NCBI GenBank assembly: GCA_937920115.1
Contig: CALGVF010000150.1
Location: 1 to 11,965, forward strand
Direction: 5' to 3'
DNA: 11,965 bases
Source: an uncultured Clostridia bacterium
GTDB taxonomy: Bacteria; Bacillota; Clostridia; Christensenellales; Borkfalkiaceae
Shown: positions 7,283 to 11,965 of the stretch, one piece after another
Position numbering within the stretch: the first letter of the stretch is position 1
Layout: the number at the start of each line of letters is the position of its first letter
Notes under the pieces: model-generated
What the model was told of the DNA's origin: nothing
The model's input: the letters and a program-made list of their open reading frames with translations, nothing else
The model's database searches: none
Program-made: the position numbers and the translations under genes

Positions 7283-7344
7283 GACCTCTCTCGTCTTTTG
7301 CTCGCAGGCTCGCAAAATCCACTCTCCCCATAGGGGAAAGCAAG
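7283..7344 (+). repeat. R1 repeat, copy E
   Basis: Copy E begins GACCTCTCTCGTC and ends CCCCATAGGGGAAAGCAAG. The interior TTTTGC...GCAAAA is a 6-bp stem around TCGCAGGCTC. It faces copy D head to head, 43 bases apart. The stretch 7345-7420 after it has no recognisable feature. Confidence 0.75.
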
Positions 7345-7420
7345 AATAGTTAGCGGGCTTTGTCTGCCATTTATTTTATCGAGAGAGCATAACAGCAAGC
7401 AATGCGAGTAAAAACGTACA

Positions 7421-7577
7421 AGTGATATTTCCTTGCGGAAGTTATATTTTGCTTTGCAAAGTTATATTGCTATCGCAGTTATATTTGCCTTGCGGCGTAG
7501 GGGACGGCGACTTTAAGGCGACGTCCCGTGTTTATAGTTTTACCGTAGGGGACGACGACTTTAAGGCGGCGTCCCGC
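7421..7577 (-). repeat. R2 array 3 with two R3 hairpins
   Basis: Read on the minus strand, four R2 units follow each other in 7421-7496: GCCGCAAGGC, GCGATAGC, TTTGCAAAGCAAA and TTCCGCAAGGAA, each followed by AATATAACT or AATATCACT. Every hairpin differs but stays paired. Two R3 hairpins, GGGACG...CGTCCC with a CCTTAAAGTCG interior, sit at about 7501-7528 and 7549-7577. The R3-R2 junction CGTCCCCTACGCCGCAAGGC matches array 1. Open frames across this region come from the repeat, not from genes. Confidence 0.8.
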
Positions 7578-7623
7578 ATCAAAAAACTTTTAGATACTCG
7601 CATCGGTTTTAAAAAACGAAACA

Positions 7624-7661
7624 CGGGCTGTCGCAAGTTTTTTAAAACTTGCGACAGCCCG
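7624..7661 (-). terminator. Terminator of upp1
   Basis: Arms of 18 bp (7624-7641 and 7644-7661), GC-rich at the base with an A/T-rich tip, lie 8 bases past the upp1 stop. On the minus strand the stem is followed by TGTTTCGTTTTTT. This is a clear intrinsic terminator. Confidence 0.85.
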
Positions 7662-7669
7662 CTTCTATA

Positions 7670-8308
7670 TTATTTCGTTCCGAATATTCTGTCGCCCGCG
7701 TCGCCGAGTCCGGGAAGTATATATCCGTTCTCGTTCAAACATCTGTCAAGCGTCGATACGTATATCTCTACGTCGGGGTGCTCCGAATGTACTTTTTCTA
7801 CTCCCTCGGGGGCTCCGATTATCGCAAGGAACTTGATACGCTTGCAACCGCGTTTCTTTAAAAGCGTTATCGCGTCGCACGCGCTGCCGCCCGTCGCAAG
7901 CATCGGGTCTACGAGCATTACGACCTTATCTTCGATTCCTACGGGAAGTTTGCAATAGTATTCCTGCGGTTCCAAAGTCTCTTCGTTACGGTACATACCG
8001 ATATGTCCGACTTTCGCCGCGGGGAAAAGAGTGAGTATTCCGTCGACCATTCCGAGTCCCGCTCTCAAAATAGGTACCACCGCTATCGAGTTTTCCTTAA
8101 CTACCGTCTGTTCGACCGTTTCGAGCGGCGTTTCGACCATTATTTTCTGCGTGGGAACTTCCTTGAACGCCTCGAATGCCATAAGAGTCGCAATTTCGCT
8201 TATCACTTCTCTGAACTGCTTTGTCGAAGTGTCTTTGTCCCTTATTATCGCTACTTTGTGGCGGATAAGCGGGTGGTCTAAAATGTGTACGTTTTTATAT
8301 TCCTTCAT
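7670..8308 (-). CDS. upp: Uracil phosphoribosyltransferase (canonical copy)
   Basis: Upp makes UMP from uracil and PRPP, the main uracil salvage step. The 212 residues are full length. Visible motifs are VVPILRAGLGMVDG (about 77-90), the PRPP loop LVDPMLATGGSA (about 132-143), and the C-terminal uracil-binding stretch GYILPGLGDAGDRIFGTK (195-212), all as expected for an active enzyme. AGAGAGGA lies eight bases before the ATG. It is a single-gene unit with its own terminator, divergent from the DUF523 gene. I see no clear promoter for it in the 120-base gap; a small CGGG...CCCG hairpin sits just upstream of the ribosome site. A second, diverged upp lies about 0.6 kb away. Confidence 0.97.
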   Translation of the reverse strand: MKEYKNVHILDHPLIRHKVAIIRDKDTSTKQFREVISEIATLMAFEAFKEVPTQKIMVETPLETVEQTVVKENSIAVVPILRAGLGMVDGILTLFPAAKVGHIGMYRNEETLEPQEYYCKLPVGIEDKVVMLVDPMLATGGSACDAITLLKKRGCKRIKFLAIIGAPEGVEKVHSEHPDVEIYVSTLDRCLNENGYILPGLGDAGDRIFGTK

Positions 8309-8370
8309 AATATTTTTCCTCTCTTTGCGGGTTTTCCCCGTTAAATTTCTTTATATTTTCTTTATATCCG

Positions 8371-8399
8371 TTGCCTTTTCGGTTCCGTTGTGTTAAACT
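8371..8399 (+). promoter_or_regulatory. Probable promoter of the DUF523 gene
   Basis: TTGCCT (8371-8376), a 17-base spacer and TAAACT (8394-8399), each matching consensus at four of six positions, lie 30 bases before the ATG. The site is plausible but not strong. Confidence 0.5.
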
Positions 8400-8429
8400 G
8401 TAACTAACGAATACTCAAAGGATAGGAAT

Positions 8430-8849
8430 ATGAAAAAAATTCTCGTAAGCGGCTGCCTTTACGGCAACGTATGCCGATATAAAGGCGACAGTTGTTATAA
8501 CGAAAAAGTCGCTAAACTCGGCAAAGACAACGTTTTAATACCCGTCTGTCCCGAACAACTCGGCGGACTCCCCACTCCCCGTCACCCCGCCGAAAGGGTC
8601 GGAGACAAGATTATTTCGGACGTCGGAGTCGACGTGACCGAAGAATATACGAGGGGGGCGAAAATCGCCGTTCAGGTTGCGAAAGACAACGCCGTCGATT
8701 ACTGCGTGCTTAAAGCCAACAGTCCGTCATGCGGTAAAGGCGTTATCTACGACGGTACGTTTACGGGCGGCAAAAAACAGGGAAACGGACTTACCGCCGA
8801 AATGCTTATGGCGGAAGGCTTCGAGGTTTTCACCGAGGACGAAATTTAA
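8430..8849 (+). CDS. tudS: DUF523 protein, probable TudS-type thiouracil desulfidase
   Basis: This 139-residue protein belongs to the DUF523 family. Members called TudS carry a [4Fe-4S] cluster and remove sulfur from thiouracil to give uracil. Visible features are the N-terminal VSGCLYGNVCRY (Cys9, Cys15), Cys22, the VCPEQLGGLPTPR motif (Cys40, Glu42) and LKANSPSCGKG (Ser98, Cys101). Cys9, Cys40 and Cys101 are the likely cluster ligands, with Glu42 and Ser98 near the active site; this assignment follows family knowledge and was not aligned here. AAAGGATAGGA precedes the ATG. It is the only clear plus-strand gene in the window and sits between two upp genes next to a uracil permease, which fits desulfidation of a salvaged base. 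Activity on thiouracil is inferred; other DUF523 members may act on other thio compounds. Confidence 0.85.
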   Translation: MKKILVSGCLYGNVCRYKGDSCYNEKVAKLGKDNVLIPVCPEQLGGLPTPRHPAERVGDKIISDVGVDVTEEYTRGAKIAVQVAKDNAVDYCVLKANSPSCGKGVIYDGTFTGGKKQGNGLTAEMLMAEGFEVFTEDEI

Positions 8850-8866
8850 TTCGTCCTTTTTTATTT
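8836..8866 (+). terminator. Terminator overlapping the DUF523 stop codon
   Basis: AGGACGAA (8836-8843) and TTCGTCCT (8850-8857) enclose ATTTAA, whose last three bases are the stop codon; a T-rich run follows (8858-8866). The hairpin therefore starts inside the coding sequence. It lacks a T run on the other strand, so it should not stop upp2 transcripts, and I see no other terminator for upp2. Confidence 0.8.
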
Positions 8867-8890
8867 GCCGATTTTATTTATCCGAGTTTT

Positions 8891-9532
8891 TTATTTGGTG
8901 CCGAATATTCTGTCGCCCGCGTCGCCGAACGCCGTGACTATGTATCCGTGTTCGTTAAGCGGAGCGTCTGCGTAATGAGCGACGTAAATATGCACGTCGG
9001 GGTGAGCGGTCGCAACTCTCTTTACTCCCTCGGGAGCGGCTATGAGCGAAAGGAGTTTAATCTTCTTATATCCCCTTTCCTTAATGAAGTCGATTGCCGC
9101 TTTTGCGCTGCCGCCCGTCGCAAGAGCGGGGTCAACGACTATGCACGTTCCGTCTATGCAATCTTTCGGAAGTTTGCAATAGTACTCGTGCGGCTCCAAC
9201 GTTTCTTCGTCGCGGTACAAGCCTATATGACCTATTTTAGCCGTCGGGAAAAGAGCGGTCAGACCGTCTACCATTCCGAGTCCCGCCCTTAAAATGGGAA
9301 CTATCGCGATAGGTTCGGTTATTACGGGCGATTTGAATTTGGAAAGCGGAGCCTGTATTTCCACGTCCTGCGTGGGAAGGTCTCTGAACGCCTCGTAACC
9401 CATAAGCATTGCTATTTCCGATACGATTTCGCGAAATTCCTTAGTGTTCGTCGTAACGTCGCAAAGGTGCGTTATCTTATGCGCGATAAGCGGGTGGTCC
9501 ATTAAAGTTACGTTTTTCATATAGTCCTGCAT
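8891..9532 (-). CDS. Uracil phosphoribosyltransferase paralogue (altered base-binding loop)
   Basis: This is a second, full-length Upp-family protein of 213 residues. ILRAGLGMVDG and the PRPP loop VVDPALATGGSA (132-143) are intact, with Ala in place of the Met seen in copy 1. The C-terminal uracil-binding stretch reads GYIVTAFGDAGDRIFGTK, so the PGL found in copy 1 and usual in the family has become TAF (200-202), and one residue is added just before it (YVAHYADAPLNEHG). It probably still uses PRPP; the base it prefers is less certain. I place the start at the ATG at 9532, seven bases after GAGAGG. A TTG frame start at 9547 overlaps that ribosome site and is unlikely. It has its own promoter at 9577-9605 and is separated from the permease gene by a strong terminator. 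Confidence 0.93.
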   Translation of the reverse strand: MQDYMKNVTLMDHPLIAHKITHLCDVTTNTKEFREIVSEIAMLMGYEAFRDLPTQDVEIQAPLSKFKSPVITEPIAIVPILRAGLGMVDGLTALFPTAKIGHIGLYRDEETLEPHEYYCKLPKDCIDGTCIVVDPALATGGSAKAAIDFIKERGYKKIKLLSLIAAPEGVKRVATAHPDVHIYVAHYADAPLNEHGYIVTAFGDAGDRIFGTK

Positions 9533-9576
9533 AGTTTTACCTCTCAAACGTTTTATGCGTTTTATGCGTTTTTTTC

Positions 9577-9605
9577 ATTATATCACTTTTGCCGTGATTT
9601 TTCAA
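9577..9605 (-). promoter_or_regulatory. Promoter of upp2
   Basis: On the minus strand, TTGAAA (9600-9605), a 17-base spacer and a perfect TATAAT (9577-9582). The short leader carries two and a half copies of AAAACGCAT. A perfect 14-base palindrome GTTTTTATAAAAAC (9645-9658) lies further upstream; its role is unknown. Confidence 0.8.
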
Positions 9606-9703
9606 GGATATAAATAATTTTCTTCCGAAATTTTCCGAAATCGTGTTTTTATAAAAACCGCCGAAGCGTATCCCCCGTAAAATCTCGGAAACGTATTCTT
9701 GCA

Positions 9704-9743
9704 AAACCCGCCGCGAAAGGCGTTCGCCTTTCGCGGCGGGTTT
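9704..9743 (-). terminator. Terminator of the uracil permease gene
   Basis: Perfect 18-bp arms (9704-9721 and 9726-9743) enclose GTTC, GC-rich with an A/T base, and on the minus strand end in GGGTTTT. It starts 31 bases after the permease stop codon. On the plus strand it is followed by AGATTTTC, so weak two-way action is possible. Confidence 0.85.
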
Positions 9744-9774
9744 AGATTTTCTATCAGTCTGTCAATTCAGTCCG

Positions 9775-11241
9775 TCAGTCGGTTACGACCGATTCGGGCT
9801 TTTCTTCTTCTACGTCCGCTTCGTTGTTTTTTCCGCTGTGAGTTATGTAGTTTACGATTATACCGACAGCCATTGCAAGAGCGAGAGCGGTTATCTGAAT
9901 AAGCGCGCCGCCCGTAAGTTTGTTCGTTCCGAAGTTAAGCGTTACGCCGCCGATACCGATAACGAGTATTGCCGCGACGGGGTAAAGGTTTCTGTGGTCG
10001 GAAAGGTCAACGTCTTTGAGCATCTGAAGTCCGCTTACCGAGATGAAGCCGTACATCGCTATGCACGCGCCGCCCATTACGCATTTCGGAATCATGTTGA
10101 TGATCGCTACGAACGGAGATACGAACGATACGAGCATACACATCACGGCAGTCGCAAGTATCGTGTAGGTCGAAGCATTTTTGGAGAGGGCTACGCAACT
10201 TATGGATTCTCCGTAAGTCGTGTTGGCACAGCCGCCGAAGAACGCGCCTACAGCCGAGCCTACGCCGTCGCCAAGAAGAGTGTTGTGAAGACCGGGGTCT
10301 TCGAGAAGGTCTTTTTCTACGATACTCGAAAGGTTTTCGTGATCCGAGATATGCTGAGCGAGTTCGACAACCGCGATAGGTACGAAGAGAACCGCAAGGT
10401 TTCCGATTGCCGCGCCGTTGAGTTGTTCGGTTTTGCCCTGTTTAATCGCTTCGATAAACGTGAATTTAGGATAATCGAAGAAACTCTGGAATCTGATGGG
10501 GGAGAAACATTCCTTTATAGGAGTGAAATCTACTATCTGCATTGCCTTGTAGTCCGTAAGAAGACCTATGCAGGAAAGAAGTATCGCAAACACAAGACCC
10601 GCGCCGATACCTACGATAAAGGGGATAAGCCTTATGTTCTTTCCGCCTTTAACCGAAGCGAGTACTATCGCTACGAAAGTTACGAGACCGGTAAGAACGA
10701 ACCAGAGACTGTAATCGGAAGCCATATTGTTGCTCACGTTTCCGTTTAAATCGACGATAGTTCCGACTAAGTGCTGTCCGCCGTTGGACATAATCCAGTT
10801 AGCCGCCGTTCCCGAGAGGGAAAGACCGATAATCGCAAGAACGGGTCCGATTATAACGTGAGGAAGAAGTTTCTTTATCCACGCCGAACCTACCAATTTG
10901 ATTATAAGAGCGATTACGACGTAAACGAGACCGGCGAACGCAACGCCGATAATCAGTCCCCAGTATCCGTAGTTCTGAACGGCAACCGCCTGAAGGGCTC
11001 CGAGGAAGGTGAACGAAGAGCCGAGGAACACGGGGCTTTTAAATCTTGTGAAAAGCAAGTACACGATAGTGCCTGCACCCGCTCCGAAAAGCGCGGCTGC
11101 GGGGTCGCATTTAAGTCCTGCGGAAGATACGAGAATGGGAACGAGCAAGGTAGCCGCCATAATCGCTATCATCTGCTGGAATGCGAAGACTAAGTTCTTA
11201 CCGAACGAAGGTCTGTCCTTAATGCCATAAATGAGTTTCAT
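9775..11241 (-). CDS. uraA: NCS2-family nucleobase permease, probable uracil:H+ symporter
   Basis: This is a polytopic membrane protein of 488 residues with many hydrophobic segments (for example about 24-41, 96-117, 126-143, 179-197, 205-227, 283-295, 363-384 and 421-436) and a charged C-terminal tail. It matches the NCS2/NAT family through PHVIIGPVLAIIGLSLSG (127-144), HENLSSIVEKDLLEDPGLH (301-319), and NTTYGE (340-345), whose Glu corresponds to a substrate-binding Glu of UraA. Unusual features are FQQM (21-24) where QH is common, AQHISD (295-300) where uracil permeases usually have AEHIG, and Ala rather than Pro before NTTYGE. AAAGGAG precedes the ATG. The PyrR-type leader strongly favours a pyrimidine substrate; without it, xanthine or another base would remain an open choice. 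Confidence 0.9.
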   Translation of the reverse strand: MKLIYGIKDRPSFGKNLVFAFQQMIAIMAATLLVPILVSSAGLKCDPAAALFGAGAGTIVYLLFTRFKSPVFLGSSFTFLGALQAVAVQNYGYWGLIIGVAFAGLVYVVIALIIKLVGSAWIKKLLPHVIIGPVLAIIGLSLSGTAANWIMSNGGQHLVGTIVDLNGNVSNNMASDYSLWFVLTGLVTFVAIVLASVKGGKNIRLIPFIVGIGAGLVFAILLSCIGLLTDYKAMQIVDFTPIKECFSPIRFQSFFDYPKFTFIEAIKQGKTEQLNGAAIGNLAVLFVPIAVVELAQHISDHENLSSIVEKDLLEDPGLHNTLLGDGVGSAVGAFFGGCANTTYGESISCVALSKNASTYTILATAVMCMLVSFVSPFVAIINMIPKCVMGGACIAMYGFISVSGLQMLKDVDLSDHRNLYPVAAILVIGIGGVTLNFGTNKLTGGALIQITALALAMAVGIIVNYITHSGKNNEADVEEEKPESVVTD

Positions 11242-11324
11242 AACATTTCTCCTTTGTGCCGATTTCTTAGTCGGCTCAGATTATTTTTGAATCTCTCGGG
11301 CATTTCAGAACTACCGCTTGACAT

Positions 11325-11358
11325 AAAAAATACGCCCTGTCGCATAGCGGCAAGGCGT
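11325..11358 (-). terminator. Attenuator terminator of the uracil permease leader
   Basis: On the minus strand, arms 11347-11358 and 11332-11343 pair over 12 positions (one G-U, one mismatch) around a TAT loop, followed by ATTTTTT (11325-11331). It lies in the leader, before the gene, so it must be conditional. Confidence 0.85.
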
Positions 11359-11385
11359 TGTAAACGCTTAGTAATAAAATCACCG

Positions 11386-11419
11386 ATCTTGCCGATATCT
11401 CTGTATCGCCTTTAAAGAT
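11386..11419 (-). promoter_or_regulatory. PyrR binding loop (anti-antiterminator)
   Basis: On the minus strand, lower stem ATCTT/AAGAT (11415-11419 with 11386-11390), an asymmetric internal loop, upper stem CGATA/TATCG, and the hexaloop CAGAGA (11398-11403). This is the CNGNGA loop on a two-part stem that PyrR binds with UMP/UTP in Bacillota. The 3' side CGGCAAG (11388-11394) can instead pair perfectly with CTTGCCG (11348-11354) in the terminator's 5' arm, giving the antiterminator. The three structures exclude each other, as in known pyr attenuators. Confidence 0.82.
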
Positions 11420-11430
11420 TCATCGTACAT

Positions 11431-11459
11431 ATCTTAGCACACGCTTTTTCCGTTGTCAA
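11431..11459 (-). promoter_or_regulatory. Promoter of the uracil permease gene
   Basis: On the minus strand, perfect TTGACA (11454-11459), a 17-base spacer and TAAGAT (11431-11436). The predicted start (about 11424) places the PyrR loop at the very beginning of the transcript. Confidence 0.85.
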
Positions 11460-11513
11460 CCGTTTTTCGCAAATTTTTTTAAATTATTTCATTCCGCTTT
11501 TTCTTTTCCCGTA

Positions 11514-11544
11514 TTATACATATGGTAAATACTTGTATGTATAA
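11514..11544. promoter_or_regulatory. Operator-like inverted repeat
   Basis: TTATACATA (11514-11522) and TATGTATAA (11536-11544) are perfect 9-base inverted arms, 13 bases apart. The left arm overlaps a minus-strand TATAAT (11513-11518), but no good -35 partner is seen. On the plus strand, AAAGGAG follows directly, yet no start codon does. It could be an operator or the remnant of a lost gene's front end. Confidence 0.4.
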
Positions 11545-11563
11545 CAAAGGAGCAAGTTTTTTC

Positions 11564-11672
11564 TCTTCTAACTTCTCTCACTTTCCTTAAAGTCTCGTTT
11601 TTATTCTATCCTTTCTTCTAACTCTTCTTGCTTTCCTTAAAGTCTCGTTTTCTTCTATCTCTTCTTGCTTTC
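11564..11672 (+). repeat. Pyrimidine-rich tandem repeat
   Basis: The 21-base block starting CTTTCCTTAAAGTCTCG occurs at 11581-11601 and, unchanged, at 11631-11651, with TCTTCTAACTCTTCTTG-like filler between. A third start, CTTTCC at 11668, runs straight into R1 copy F. The tract may have grown from the R1 end. Confidence 0.7.
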
Positions 11673-11850
11673 CCCTTTGGGGCATGCTCTCCCGATGAAA
11701 CGGGTAAATGTCCCCGATGAAACGGGGAAAATGTCGCAAAGCGACAAAAGGGGCGCGTCCGCCGCGTAGGCGAAGGTGTCAGACGAAGTCTGACGGAGAG
11801 GGGGCGTCCGCCGCCGAGGCGAAGTGTCAACGAAGTTGACGATAGAGGTC
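11664..11850 (-). repeat. R1 repeat, copy F (longest, many cassettes)
   Basis: In minus orientation, this copy carries eight mini-hairpins in a row on the plus strand: CCCC TTT GGGG (11672-11682), CCCG/CGGG (11691-11704), CCCCG/CGGGG (11712-11727), GTCGC AAA GCGAC (11733-11745), CGCC/GGCG (11760-11772), GTCAGAC GAA GTCTGAC (11778-11794), CGCC/GGCG (11809-11821) and GTCAAC GAA GTTGAC (11826-11840). The last four form two diverged copies of one two-hairpin block. The frames that run across it are repeat artefacts. Confidence 0.85.
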
Positions 11851-11894
11851 AAAATGAAAGCAAGTTAAACGCTCGAAATGACTTTAACGTGTAA

Positions 11895-11946
11895 GACCTC
11901 TCTCGTCTTTTGCTCGCTCCGCTCTCAAAATCCACTCTCCCCAAAG
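11895..11946 (+). repeat. R1 repeat, copy G, truncated
   Basis: It begins GACCTCTCTCGTC and matches copy E through CCACTCTCCCCAAAG, then breaks off: the expected GGGGAAAGCAAG is replaced by unrelated sequence up to the window end (11947-11965). It faces copy F head to head, 44 bases apart, as E faces D. Confidence 0.7.
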
Positions 11947-11965
11947 ACCAGCTATGAAAAGTCAA

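Noticed and set aside
6897..7398. Several frames of 76-105 codons on both strands
   Set aside because: They overlap the pyrG leader and promoter and R1 copies D and E; their predicted proteins share repeat-derived segments and look like no family.
7422..7958. A 178-codon plus-strand frame
   Set aside because: The first part is R2/R3 repeat and terminator, the rest is antisense to upp1.

Overview
The window looks like a piece of chromosome from a strictly anaerobic, Gram-positive Clostridia-type bacterium (Bacillota). Supporting signs are strong Shine-Dalgarno sequences, sigma-A promoters with 17-18 base spacers, type III glutamine synthetase, the NifU-like/GGGtGRT gene pair, a PyrR-type attenuator and AT-rich spacers between genes of moderate GC content. 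A Christensenellales-like uncultured lineage is possible, but that is a guess from the repeat style and cannot be proven here.

Layout. Bases 1-460 hold no convincing protein gene, but carry two strong tandem promoters that fire leftward off the window. Bases 462-828 are a repeat island ending in a terminator. Bases 937-2644 (minus strand) are a two-gene operon for a NifU-like Fe-S scaffold and a GGGtGRT-family protein, with its promoter at 2675-2703. Bases 2740-3091 are a second repeat island. Bases 3096-6813 (minus) are a pyrG-glnN operon (CTP synthase, then type III glutamine synthetase) with a promoter at 7024-7052 and a roughly 200-base leader that contains a terminator-like hairpin. Bases 7155-7577 are a third repeat island. 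Bases 7624-11459 form a uracil salvage neighbourhood: upp1 (minus), a DUF523/TudS-type thiouracil desulfidase (plus), upp2 (minus) and an NCS2 uracil permease (minus) behind a PyrR attenuator. Bases 11514-11965 are a fourth repeat island, cut by the window edge.

How the genes fit together. Most of the window serves pyrimidine and glutamine metabolism. The permease brings in uracil (possibly thiouracil or related bases), the DUF523 protein may turn thiouracil into uracil, the Upp enzymes turn uracil into UMP, and PyrG makes CTP from UTP using the glutamine amide that the co-transcribed glutamine synthetase supplies. The PyrR leader would shut permease expression when uridine nucleotides are plentiful.

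The most unusual structure lies in the four repeat islands, which are confined to spacers. They are built from very small hairpin cassettes whose stems change on both sides while staying paired, embedded between conserved short sequences. I did not find a clearly new multi-gene protein system; the repeat family, the Upp2 and permease substitutions and the NifU/GGGtGRT pair are the items worth following.
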